From positions 62,001-126,000 of the forward strand of contig NZ_JAGGPU010000007.1 in assembly GCF_018613605.1 (NCBI RefSeq): a stretch of DNA of 64,000 nucleotides, given 5' to 3'. Origin of the DNA: Pedobacter sp. ISL-64 (GTDB lineage: Bacteria; Bacteroidota; Bacteroidia; Sphingobacteriales; Sphingobacteriaceae). The position numbers were made by a program, and so were the translations under genes. Positions 51,405-60,124 of the stretch are shown here, one piece after another (the stretch's first letter is position 1; each line of letters opens with the position of its first letter). The notes below the pieces were generated by a model, which did not search any database, had not been told where the DNA came from, and was given only the letters and a program-made list of their open reading frames with translations.

Positions 51405-54400
51405 TTACGCTTGTACTGTTGTATCTGTGTTTCTAATTTTTGTCATGTATCCGATACCCGGTTTCACATTAATCTCCTCTAATACGTAGTAGATACGCTC
51501 AGAACGTAATGCTTTTGAAACCTCTGAATTTGGATCGTTTGCATCACCAAATACAATCGCATTTGCTGAACAAGCTTCCTGACAAGCCATTTTAATATCG
51601 CCATCTTTTAATGGACGTTTCTCCAGTTTAGCTTGTAATTTGCCACCTTGTATACGTTGAATACACATAGAGCATTTTTCCATTACCCCTCTCGAACGTG
51701 TAGTTACATCAGGGTTTAAAACTAATTGGGTAAACTCGTTATTTAAATAGTTATCGAAACGTGAATCGTTCCAGTAGTTAAACCAGTTGAAACGACGTAC
51801 TTTGTACGGACAGTTATTTGCACAATAACGTGTACCTACGCAACGGTTATAAGCCATGTGGTTTAAACCATCACTTGAGTGTACAGTTGCCAATACCGGA
51901 CAAACTGTTTCGCAAGGTGCGTGATCGCAGTGTTGGCACAACATTGGCTGGTGAACCACAGAAACATGATCTAGGTCTTCTAACTTAGCAATTTCTTTCT
52001 CTCTGGTTACATCACCAGCTGCAGTTTCGTAGCTGTAATAACGATCGATACGGATCCAGTGCATTTCACGACGACGGCGAACCTCATCACGGCCTACAAC
52101 AGGAATGTTGTTTTCTACGTTACAAGCAACAATACAAGAACCACAACCTGTACAGGCATTCAAATCGATTGCCATAACCCAGTTGTTACCTGGTTTTTCG
52201 TATTGATCCCAAAGATCGTAATCTTTATGCTCGCCTTTTTCGTTACCTGCTCCAGGATTTTTTAAGTACTCCTTAAAAGTAGCTTCTTTAATCACTGCAC
52301 GGCCTTCGAAAGAGTGGTGAGTTTGTGTTTGAGCCAATTCGTAATAACCGCCTGTTGGGGTAATGGTTACCGAAGTAGCATATTGGAACGTTCCATTTAC
52401 AAAAGAAACAAAAGGGAAAGCATTTTTACCCACATCATTACCAGCTTTACCAACTTTGGTACGGCCATAACCTAATGCGATAGATGCAGTTTGTTGTGCT
52501 TGTCCTGGCTGGATCAATACCGGAAGATCTACTGAATATCCGTTGCTGGCCTTAACCGTTACAACATCAAATTCTTTAACTTTTAATTTCTCGGCAAATT
52601 TCGGCGCAAGTGCAACATAGTTATCCCAGGTTACTTTAGAAACCGGATCAGGTAATTCTTGTAAGAATGCGTTGTTTGCATTTTTACCATCACGCATCGG
52701 GATGCTTTCGTAAACCTGTAACTCTACTTCTTTAGCTAAACCTTTGCTACTGCTAACAATTGAAGTTGCAACTTGTGCTAAAGATTGAGTGAATGAATAT
52801 GCTCCAGCAGTTTTTGCTGCTACAGTAACCACACCTTTTTCTAAAACTTCTTCCCATTTCAAACCAACAGCTGGTAACATTTTAGCTTCCCAGTTGCTGC
52901 GTACAAACTGATAGTAATCTTTAACCGGAGCATCAGCCCAGGTTAATAAACTCTCTTCAGCCTGGCGACTATTGAAAACAGGATTGATAGTTGGCTGAAC
53001 GATAGAATAATATCCTTCGTAAGCGTTTGCATCACCCCACGATTCTAAATAATTATGGTTAATTGCAATAGCATCACAAGCGGTAGCGGTTTCATCAGCA
53101 CGATCAGAGAATGAAATTTTAGCAGGAACCTTTGCTAATGCATCAGTAAATGCTTTGGCATTTGCAGCATCGTAAACTGGGTTACTGTTTAAGAATAAAA
53201 CAGCACCAACTTCGCCACGGTTCATTTCAGCAACTAAGCCATTGAATTCGGCATCGTTACCTGCATATAAATAACAAGGGTTATCCAAATCGATAGTAGT
53301 ACCATAACTTCCGATAGCGGCGTTAATGGCATTTACTAAAATCTGAGTAGAAACATCGTTCGAACCGCAAACTACAAGGCCTTTACCTTTAGCTTGTACT
53401 AATTCTTTAGCTACCAATTTAATTACTTTATCGGCAGTGGTGTTGTTACCTAACGTTCCGCCAGGTAAAGCACTTCCGGTAATTGCATTGTATAAGGCAA
53501 TTAAAGCAGGTCCTTCTTCCGATAATTTAACCGGAACACGGGTATCTGCATTGGTACCTGTTAAGCTCATTCCACTTTCGAACTGAATGTGGCGGCTCAT
53601 TTTTTTATTTTCTAACGATTTGTAGTTACGGTTAGCAGTATACTGAGCAGTAAACTCTTCTCCGCTAATCCAGGTACCTAAGAAATCGGCACTAAAACTT
53701 ACAATTAAATCGGCCTTATCAAAGTTATATTTAGGTAAAACTGCTTTACCGAAACTGTTTTGGTTGGCCTGGATAATACCAGTATAAGAAACCGCATCGT
53801 ACTGAACCAATTTAGTAACAGGATATTTTGCAATAAACTGTGCAATAACGGCATTAGTTGATGGGCTGTTTACTGTTGATGATACAATACGGATTTTCTT
53901 TCCACCCGCCTGTGCTTTTGCCAACTCGCCTTTTACAAAGCTGTCGATTTTTGCCCAGGTAGTTTCTTCAACTTTCCCATCTTTTACTAAAGCTGGTGCT
54001 TTTAGTTTAGATACATCATATAAATCTAAAACCGAAGCCTGCGCTCTTGCATCTGTACCACGGAAAAACTCACCAGCACTAGGATTTGGTTCAATTTTAA
54101 TTGGGCGACCCTCTCTTGTTTTAACTAAAATACTCTGGCCATTAAAGCTCGAAGTATAATAGTTAGGAATACCCGGAGTAACCTCTTCAGGTTTTACCAG
54201 GTAAGGAATAGATTTATGAACAGGGGCAGTTTGACAGGCTGCCAAAGTTACTGCACCTAAACCAAAACCTAACGCCTTTAAAAAGTCGCGGCGTGGGGTA
54301 ACGGTACTTAACCCTGCTTCATTTAAAACATCTTCTATTGGAATTGGCTCGGCGAATTCGTTTTTGCTATTCTTAACAAAATCGGGTGTATTGTTATACT

Positions 54401-54437
54401 CCTCTAAGCCTTTCCAGTATTTTTTGTTGCTTTCCAT
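51405..54437 (-). CDS. actB: ActB, molybdopterin-like / iron-sulfur subunit of alternative complex III
   Basis: 1010 residues. A TAT-like segment PRRDFLKALGFGLGAVTLAACQ near residue 50 is the 'TAT-variant-translocated' signal; the Cys could also be lipidated. A molybdopterin oxidoreductase-like domain (about 80-730) carries no cofactor in characterised ActB proteins. A C-terminal ferredoxin-type domain has four Cys clusters: CTGCGSCIVAC, CQHCDHAPCETVCP, CVGTRYCANNCPY and CSMC...CQEAC, for one 3Fe-4S and three 4Fe-4S sites. It relays electrons from quinol to the hemes of ActA and ActE. Length agrees with other Bacteroidota. Confidence 0.95.
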   Translation of the reverse strand: MESNKKYWKGLEEYNNTPDFVKNSKNEFAEPIPIEDVLNEAGLSTVTPRRDFLKALGFGLGAVTLAACQTAPVHKSIPYLVKPEEVTPGIPNYYTSSFNGQSILVKTREGRPIKIEPNPSAGEFFRGTDARAQASVLDLYDVSKLKAPALVKDGKVEETTWAKIDSFVKGELAKAQAGGKKIRIVSSTVNSPSTNAVIAQFIAKYPVTKLVQYDAVSYTGIIQANQNSFGKAVLPKYNFDKADLIVSFSADFLGTWISGEEFTAQYTANRNYKSLENKKMSRHIQFESGMSLTGTNADTRVPVKLSEEGPALIALYNAITGSALPGGTLGNNTTADKVIKLVAKELVQAKGKGLVVCGSNDVSTQILVNAINAAIGSYGTTIDLDNPCYLYAGNDAEFNGLVAEMNRGEVGAVLFLNSNPVYDAANAKAFTDALAKVPAKISFSDRADETATACDAIAINHNYLESWGDANAYEGYYSIVQPTINPVFNSRQAEESLLTWADAPVKDYYQFVRSNWEAKMLPAVGLKWEEVLEKGVVTVAAKTAGAYSFTQSLAQVATSIVSSSKGLAKEVELQVYESIPMRDGKNANNAFLQELPDPVSKVTWDNYVALAPKFAEKLKVKEFDVVTVKASNGYSVDLPVLIQPGQAQQTASIALGYGRTKVGKAGNDVGKNAFPFVSFVNGTFQYATSVTITPTGGYYELAQTQTHHSFEGRAVIKEATFKEYLKNPGAGNEKGEHKDYDLWDQYEKPGNNWVMAIDLNACTGCGSCIVACNVENNIPVVGRDEVRRRREMHWIRIDRYYSYETAAGDVTREKEIAKLEDLDHVSVVHQPMLCQHCDHAPCETVCPVLATVHSSDGLNHMAYNRCVGTRYCANNCPYKVRRFNWFNYWNDSRFDNYLNNEFTQLVLNPDVTTRSRGVMEKCSMCIQRIQGGKLQAKLEKRPLKDGDIKMACQEACSANAIVFGDANDPNSEVSKALRSERIYYVLEEINVKPGIGYMTKIRNTDTTVQA

Positions 54438-54485
54438 TTAAGCTATATTACTGTTTATTCGAACGTTCTTACTAAACTCTATCTA

Positions 54486-55781
54486 TTAATAGTGGCATTT
54501 ACCACACTCTAAACCACCCAATAACGCTGGTGTAATTTTCTCGCCTTTTTTAATCTTTTCGTGCGCTTCGATAACCTTAGCGTAGAAAGCATTATTTTTC
54601 TGACCAGAAATATCTGTTTCCTTATGGCAGTTAATACACCATTTCATGGTTAATGGAGAATATTGATAAATTTCTTCCATAGTATTAACCGGACCGTGAC
54701 AAGCGAAACATACAGGTTCTGTTGGTTGTAATCCTTTTGCTTTACGGATTGCATCTTCTGCAACAACTACGTGTTGAGAGTGATTGAAGTAAGCAAAATC
54801 AGGAAGATTATGTACACGTACCCACTCCATTGGCTTAGCTTTACCTTCATCATATTTCTGTGTTTCCGGATCGTAACCTAAAGCATTATAGATTTTTTTG
54901 ATCTCAGGAGAAATTTCACCATCATATTTATCTCTTGCCTGAACAGCTTTATGGCAGTTCATACAAACGTTTAATGATGGGATAGTTGCATTTTTAGACT
55001 TAAATGCGCCGTTGTGGCAATACTGACAATCAATTTGATTGATACCAGCATGTAACTCGTGAGAGAATTTAATTGGCTGAACTGGTTGGTAACCGGTGTG
55101 AACACCTGTGTTCCACATACCCATCCAACCCCAAGAACCTAAAGCGATGATTAAACACAAGATAAAGAACATCACAAATTTCTTGTTTTTGAACATCTTG
55201 CGTACACCAACCTTTAATGGCACATCTTCTTCAATCTCAATACCTTGTTTTTGTAAAATCAGTCGCTCTAACAATTTAGAAGCACGGCCTAAGATTACTA
55301 AAATAACAAACGCCAATACAACGATAGCTACAACACCTGCTATTGATAAACCTGAAGTAGATTCGTCTTTTGCTGCAACAGCACCACCCGCAGGAGTAGC
55401 CGCTTTTGGCTCACCTTCTTTAATGTATTGTAAGATGTCTTTGATTTTGGTCTCATCCAATTCAGGAAAAGAAGTCATTGCCACCTTATTGTTCTCATTA
55501 AAAACTTTAACAGCAGCAGCATCACCAGAAGCGATCAATGCAGCACTGTTAGGGATCCATTTCAAAAGCCATGCTTCATCATGACGATCGCTTACACCGG
55601 TTAAGGCTGGACCAATCAATTTAGCATCTAACGCATGGCACGAAGAACATTTTGCTTTGAAAAGCGTTCTTCCCTCTTTAGCATCCTGCGCATTTACGGT
55701 AGAAACCGCTATTACGGAAATTGCTGAAAATACGAATAACGACTTCCAAACGCTTTTTAAAATCATCGAGATATCTCTCAT
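54486..55781 (-). CDS. actA: ActA multiheme cytochrome c with extra N-terminal cytochrome c domain
   Basis: About 431 residues from ATG 55781; a GTG at 55790 is also in frame but weaker. After the signal peptide (ending VNAQ) comes a monoheme cytochrome c domain (CSSCHALD, about 45-120). A transmembrane helix follows (GVVAIVVLAFVILVILG), another near 205, then the pentaheme ActA domain with CQYCH, CMNCH, CFACH, CINCH and CGKCH: six CxxCH sites in total. Rhodothermus-type ActA has five, so the sixth comes from the N-terminal fusion. It is first in the operon. Confidence 0.93.
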   Translation of the reverse strand: MRDISMILKSVWKSLFVFSAISVIAVSTVNAQDAKEGRTLFKAKCSSCHALDAKLIGPALTGVSDRHDEAWLLKWIPNSAALIASGDAAAVKVFNENNKVAMTSFPELDETKIKDILQYIKEGEPKAATPAGGAVAAKDESTSGLSIAGVVAIVVLAFVILVILGRASKLLERLILQKQGIEIEEDVPLKVGVRKMFKNKKFVMFFILCLIIALGSWGWMGMWNTGVHTGYQPVQPIKFSHELHAGINQIDCQYCHNGAFKSKNATIPSLNVCMNCHKAVQARDKYDGEISPEIKKIYNALGYDPETQKYDEGKAKPMEWVRVHNLPDFAYFNHSQHVVVAEDAIRKAKGLQPTEPVCFACHGPVNTMEEIYQYSPLTMKWCINCHKETDISGQKNNAFYAKVIEAHEKIKKGEKITPALLGGLECGKCHY

Positions 55782-55862
55782 AATGAACACTTTATACTTA
55801 TTTAATTTACTTTTTGTTGTGAAATTGATGCTGAACTAGGGGTAGCCCCACCAAAACTTGAA

Positions 55863-55870
55863 CAAAAGTA
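55863..55870 (-). promoter_or_regulatory. Possible -7 box of the Act/oxidase operon
   Basis: The minus-strand octamer TACTTTTG fits TAnnTTTG exactly, 82 bp before the actA ATG. No obvious -33 TTG is seen, so the call rests on the -7 match and position alone. Confidence 0.4.
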
Positions 55871-55965
55871 TAACTTATTAATAAATCCCATGACATAATA
55901 GTGACTGGAAATACAATTTATAATCATTCTAAACAAATGTCGTTTCAAGCCATTCAGGCAATAAA

Positions 55966-56001
55966 AATGCCCATTTTTGATATGTTATCTCCAATGGGCA
56001 T
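55966..56001 (-). terminator. Terminator of the DHS-like gene
   Basis: Arms ATGCCCATT (55966-55974) and AATGGGCAT (55993-56001) form a perfect 9-bp stem with an 18-nt loop; on the minus strand TTTTTATTG follows. It lies 36 bp past the stop. Confidence 0.7.
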
Positions 56002-56036
56002 ACTAGAAACCAATTTGGTTTATTTATTTTTAATGA

Positions 56037-57017
56037 TTATTGTTTTAATATCCAGGCAAACATTAACGGTGCAACAATTGTCGCATCACTTTCTACAATA
56101 AATTTTGGCGTGTGGATATCTAATTTACCCCAGGTAATCTTTTCGTTCGGTACAGCACCAGAATATGAGCCATAAGAAGTGGTCGAATCTGAAATCTGGC
56201 AGAAATAACTCCAGAAAGGAATATTTTCCATTTCCATATCCTGATAAAGCATTGGCACTACACAAATAGGAAAATCGCCGGCTATACCGCCACCAATCTG
56301 GAAGAAACCAATTCCTTTGCCTCCGCTGTTCGCAATATACCAGTCGGCCAACCAACCCATATATTCAATACCGCCTTTTACAGTAGTTGCGGTAAGTTCT
56401 TTTTTCATCACATACGATGCAAAAATGTTTCCCATAGTAGAATCTTCCCATCCTGGAACTACAATTGGCAAATTCTTTTCAGCCGCAGCAAGCATCCATG
56501 AATTTTTAGGATCAATTTCATAGTATTGCTCTAAATCTCCGCTTAAAAGCATTTTATACATAAACTCATGCGGAAAATAACGCTCACCTGCAGCTTCGGC
56601 ATCCATCCAGATTTTTTGGATGTGCTTCTGCAAACGGCGGAAAGCCTCTTCCTCAGGAATACAGGTATCGGTAACACGGTTGTAATGGTTCTCTAAAAGG
56701 TCCCATTCATCCTGCGGGCTTAAATCGCGATAGTTTGGTACACGTTTATAATGTGAATGTGCTACCAGGTTCATAATATCTTCTTCAAGGTTTGCACCGG
56801 TACAAGAAATAATAGCCACTTTATCCTGGCGGATCATTTCTGCAAGTGAAATTCCCAATTCTGCAGTACTCATTGCACCAGCAAGTGTGATCATCATTTT
56901 ACCACCTTCATCTAAATGCGTTTCGTACCCTTTAGCCGCATCCATCATTGCCGCAGCATTAAAATGGAGGTAATTACGCTCCATAAACTGAGATATTGGT
57001 CCTCTTGTATTGCTCAT
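56037..57017 (-). CDS. Deoxyhypusine synthase-like protein
   Basis: About 326 residues from ATG 57017 (MSNTRGPISQFMERNYLHFNA); the frame extends to 57041. The DHS fold is clear: MMITLAGAMSTAELG (NAD-binding), ISCTGANLEEDI, FFQIGGGIAGDFP, and SYSGAVPNEKITWGKL aligned to the GSDSG...WGKI segment of eukaryotic DHS. Bacteria lack eIF5A, so the substrate cannot be hypusine; bacterial family members act on polyamines or are uncharacterised. The Lys that carries the butylimine intermediate in human DHS (GGGVVK) is replaced (GGGIAG). It is alone, ended by a terminator, with repeat-rich DNA upstream. Confidence 0.85.
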   Translation of the reverse strand: MSNTRGPISQFMERNYLHFNAAAMMDAAKGYETHLDEGGKMMITLAGAMSTAELGISLAEMIRQDKVAIISCTGANLEEDIMNLVAHSHYKRVPNYRDLSPQDEWDLLENHYNRVTDTCIPEEEAFRRLQKHIQKIWMDAEAAGERYFPHEFMYKMLLSGDLEQYYEIDPKNSWMLAAAEKNLPIVVPGWEDSTMGNIFASYVMKKELTATTVKGGIEYMGWLADWYIANSGGKGIGFFQIGGGIAGDFPICVVPMLYQDMEMENIPFWSYFCQISDSTTSYGSYSGAVPNEKITWGKLDIHTPKFIVESDATIVAPLMFAWILKQ

Positions 57018-57041
57018 TTCGTTTTGTATTGTTTGCCGCAA

Positions 57042-57879
57042 AAATAGGTATTTAGGCCGAAAGGTTAAAACGTAAAAGCGTTTGTGTTAGTCCATAGTCC
57101 TTAGTCGGCAGTCCCTAGTCGATTAAACTACGTAAATTCCATTCAGCTATCGGATGTAGTTGAAGGATCTTTATAAAGATGAATAGCATAAAGTTAGGGT
57201 TGAGTTTACTTGGAAAGCAATTGCAGCAATTCTTTTTAATGGTAGTCCGGCTTTTTGGGGGCAGTCCAACCTCACCTGTGGGCTTTCCCCTTCAATCCGG
57301 TTTAGTTGGCCAATATCTTACAACTATTAAAGTTTGTCCCAACCCATAGCTACAAAACACAGATCCCCCCTCTGTCCGTAGTGTTAAGCGCAGCGGCACT
57401 ACGGATTATTGTATAGTGTTGAGTTTCCAAACTCAACATCAAGTTATTTAGCTAAAACGAGTCAGAGACTCTTTCTCATTCCTGAATCCGTAGAGCCCTT
57501 TGGAACTCTACGGACAGAAGGCACAAGCACTATTATTATGGCATCTTGCAACCCCAGATAGTTCGCCAGGCCAGGCCACCTAAACCCGACCTCAGCGGAT
57601 GCTCCCAATTCTTCATTGGAGCAGAAGCGGGGGCGGGACTGGACAAGACTAAATGCTACTGTACTTGCTTTCCAAAAAAAAATGATAAACAATGTCAATA
57701 ATTATAATTGGCAGTTTGCTTCACAATTGACCAGGGAACATCCGAGTTTGGGTTGAGCGTTTGGCGCTGATGTTAAATAACCGATTAACCAAAATACAGT
57801 TTTCAATCAACAGTTGCAGTACCAATGAACAAATGACCAGTGAACGAATGAACTATTAGTTAATTTCCTTTTCTTTGCC
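57042..57879. repeat. Noncoding region with an array of dispersed-type hairpins
   Basis: About 840 bp without a credible gene. It contains an imperfect GTAGTTGAAGGATCTTTATA motif (57155-57175); three hairpins, TCCGTAGTG/CACTACGGA (57375-57383 and 57397-57405), a perfect 22-bp palindrome (57417-57438, arms TGTTGAGTTTC), and TCCGTAGAG/CTCTACGGA (57487-57495 and 57506-57514); and a GC-rich hairpin block at 57583-57640 whose core matches the repeats at 23605-24185. A 78-codon minus frame (57462-57698) crosses these hairpins and is considered spurious. Confidence 0.75.
57583..57640. repeat. Third member of the AAACCCGAC hairpin repeat family
   Basis: AAACCCGACCTCAGCGG, then the hairpin GCTCCCAAT/ATTGGAGC (57601-57622), then GAAGCGGGGGCGGGACT reproduce the order of the 23605-24185 repeats: AAACCCGAC, AGCGG, hairpin with a 5-6 nt TCTTC-type loop, AGCG, GGCGGG, CTG. 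The stem bases differ but co-vary, so it is a related element conserved in structure. Confidence 0.65.
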
Positions 57880-57882
57880 TTG

Positions 57883-59013
57883 ATGAAAAAATATTATCTA
57901 GTTATTTTACTCGCCCTCATTTCAGGAAGTTCTTTTGCACAAATGAAACTGATCAGGAAGATGCTCTCGAATGAAAAAGATACTACCCGTAAAGCAAGCT
58001 TTTTACCTCTACCAGCTTTTGGCTATAGTCAGGAAACAGGGTTTGAATTTGGCGTTGGTGCCATTTATTCATTTTACATAGACCGTAAAGACACGCTGAA
58101 CCGCAGTTCAAACTTCGCCTTGAACACAACCTATTCTACTAAAAAGACAGCTAATTTTATGCTTAAAGGCGATATGTGGACAAAAGGAAATAAATATCAT
58201 TTTATCGGCGATGTCCGTTTCAAAAACCAGCCATTTAATTTTTATGGCATCGGTAATAACGCTAAAAAGGTTGATGAGGATAAATTAGATCAAAGGATTT
58301 TTAAAACGCTTTTCGATGCGGAAATGAACACCTTACCGAAGGCTTATACGGGTATTTCGCTAGGTTTTGAGAATTACCATTTTATCGACAAGGAAGCTGG
58401 GGGCATTTTTACCACCAATCCACAGATTTTGGATAAAGAAGGGGGCTCAGTAGCCTGGATCGGTGCATCGCAAAGTTACGACACACGGAACAGCAATAAT
58501 TATCCAACAAAAGGCTTTTTTGGTAGGGCAACCTATCAATACGCACCTGATTTTTTTGGCGGAGAAAATTTTAATGGCTCACAGATTAAACTAGATCTCC
58601 GTGGTTTCTTTAGTCTGGCACCAAAAGTAGTTTTAGGGGTACAGGGCATTTTTTATACCATTCAGAGCAAAAGCACCCCATTTTACCTGTTACAACAGTT
58701 GGGCAACGACCAGATGATGCGCGGTTACTACAGTGGCCGCTATCGCGACGAAAACCTGATGGCTACCCAGGCCGAAATCCGCTACCGTTTTATGAACCGT
58801 TTTGGTATTGTCGCTTTTGCGGGTACAGGTAAAGTATTCGCAAACGGTCAGTTTAACGGCGATGGGCTAAAACCAAACTTTGGTGTTGGCGGTCGCTACT
58901 TTTTCGATCCGGCAAAAGGCTTGAGTGTTCGGATAGATTATGGTATAGGCGAAAAATTGCCAAACGAAAAACGCCAGGCAGGGTTTTATATCAGTTTGGC
59001 GGAAGCGTTTTAG
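57883..59013 (+). CDS. Omp85/BamA-type surface-antigen barrel protein without POTRA
   Basis: 376 residues from ATG 57883 (TTG at 57880 is also in frame). A signal peptide ends SSFAQ. There is no POTRA repeat: the protein passes directly to a barrel of the bacterial surface antigen (D15) family, with LGNDQMMRGYYSGRYRDENLMATQAEIRYRF and a C-terminal strand ending in Phe. Such short patatin/Omp85-like barrels have no settled role. It stands alone, with repeat-rich DNA on both sides. Confidence 0.88.
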   Translation: MKKYYLVILLALISGSSFAQMKLIRKMLSNEKDTTRKASFLPLPAFGYSQETGFEFGVGAIYSFYIDRKDTLNRSSNFALNTTYSTKKTANFMLKGDMWTKGNKYHFIGDVRFKNQPFNFYGIGNNAKKVDEDKLDQRIFKTLFDAEMNTLPKAYTGISLGFENYHFIDKEAGGIFTTNPQILDKEGGSVAWIGASQSYDTRNSNNYPTKGFFGRATYQYAPDFFGGENFNGSQIKLDLRGFFSLAPKVVLGVQGIFYTIQSKSTPFYLLQQLGNDQMMRGYYSGRYRDENLMATQAEIRYRFMNRFGIVAFAGTGKVFANGQFNGDGLKPNFGVGGRYFFDPAKGLSVRIDYGIGEKLPNEKRQAGFYISLAEAF

Positions 59014-59078
59014 GGGATGGGTGATGTATAATCGGAAAGTGATGATGGAAGAGGTTCGTACTATCGTCCTGTTTCTTT

Positions 59079-59110
59079 TGTCATCCTGAGCGTAGTCGAA
59101 GGATCTTTTA
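59079..59110 (+). repeat. Dispersed intergenic motif copy 1
   Basis: GTCATCCTGAGCGTAGTCG followed by AAGGATCTTT, the short intergenic motif common in Bacteroidota genomes. A second copy is at 59205-59237 and a fragment near 57155. Confidence 0.65.
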
Positions 59111-59204
59111 ACCACAGATACACACAGATCAACACAGATCAGATTATTACTACAGAAGCACAGAAAGCGCGGAGAATACCTTACTAATCATCATCCAGCC
59201 AAGC

Positions 59205-59237
59205 TTGTCATTCTGAACGCAGTGAAGAATCTTTATA
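59205..59237 (+). repeat. Dispersed intergenic motif copy 2
   Basis: GTCATTCTGAACGCAGTG followed by AAGAATCTTTATAA, the same motif as at 59079 with few substitutions and the same orientation. Confidence 0.65.
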
Positions 59238-59431
59238 ACAATATAGATGCTGAACAAGTTATCAATGACAGATTTTGTAAATTATTGATAATAAGCACGT
59301 TAATCGATTTATCAGCAGCAGCATAAGGCTTAATAATTTACGAATCTGCCATCAACACTCCGATGTATTTGAAAAATTCTAACCTCTACCAATGACAGAT
59401 TACAACGAATGGTCGTCTTTCCCTCGCAGGC

Positions 59432-60020
59432 CTATCGTGTGGACACATCTTTATATGTGTGGGTTTTTCGGCGTTATGCTGGCCTACTTTAATAATACAC
59501 AGGTTTTACCGAAGAACGCCCGTCAATCCCAAGTGGCAGGAAATCAAAAAACAGGCGCAGAATAGAACAAAATAGCACTACCAAACCTAAAACGCAGTGG
59601 TTTTGTGTTCATAAAGCTAATTTAAAGTTTTAGGAAATATTGAACACAAACCCCGAAGGGCTCAATTAGCCCAAAGAAAACATAAACAAAAACTGATTAA
59701 ACGAAGTGCCGCTGTTTTTTGATGAGCGTGGGTGGTGAGGAGCCACATTGCCGGATTGACAAAGCGCTTTGGGTACTTTGGCGCTCCAAAATGCGCAGCA
59801 TTCTTGAACACCGCTAAAAACAACACTATCTGTGAAAAACTACCATGCCCCGCGGCAAAGAGCGGAAAAGACAATGTTTGCTTAATTAATGTTTTTTCGA
59901 AATAAATGCCTTTTTATATAGCTGGAAAGATGCTGAAATAAATTCAGCATGACGACCGCCTTGATGAAATGTACTAGAAAAACATATTTAGAGTTAACAG
60001 AAGATGTGTCCACACGATAG
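59432..60020. mobile_element. Possible MITE-like element with 20-bp perfect terminal inverted repeats
   Basis: CTATCGTGTGGACACATCTT (59432-59451) is exactly inverted at 60001-60020, bounding 589 bp. The 7-mer CGCAGGC lies directly outside the left end (59425-59431) and 2 bp outside the right end (60023-60029), in direct orientation, as a target-site duplication might look. No transposase is encoded. A 70-codon minus frame (59662-59874) and a 36-codon plus frame (59455-59565) have no family resemblance or ribosome site. The class is unknown; I do not recognise the ends as those of a named insertion sequence family. Confidence 0.55.
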
Positions 60021-60124
60021 CGCGCAGGCGGAAATCTTAATGCAAGCTACAAACCCTACTAAGGCATTACGATTCCCAATCAAGTTGGGAATGAGGATTT
60101 GCCAGCACCTTTTCTCCTACATCC

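Noticed and set aside
55108..55584. 158-codon plus frame
   Set aside because: Antisense to actA, which has six CxxCH motifs in its own frame.
57462..57698. 78-codon minus frame
   Set aside because: It runs through hairpin repeats and has no initiation signal or similarity.
59455..59565. 36-codon plus frame just inside the left inverted repeat
   Set aside because: Too short, no similarity, and no evidence for a transposase fragment.
59662..59874. 70-codon minus frame inside the inverted-repeat element
   Set aside because: I think similar frames appear in related genomes because the DNA repeat is dispersed, not because a protein is conserved; no ribosome site is seen.
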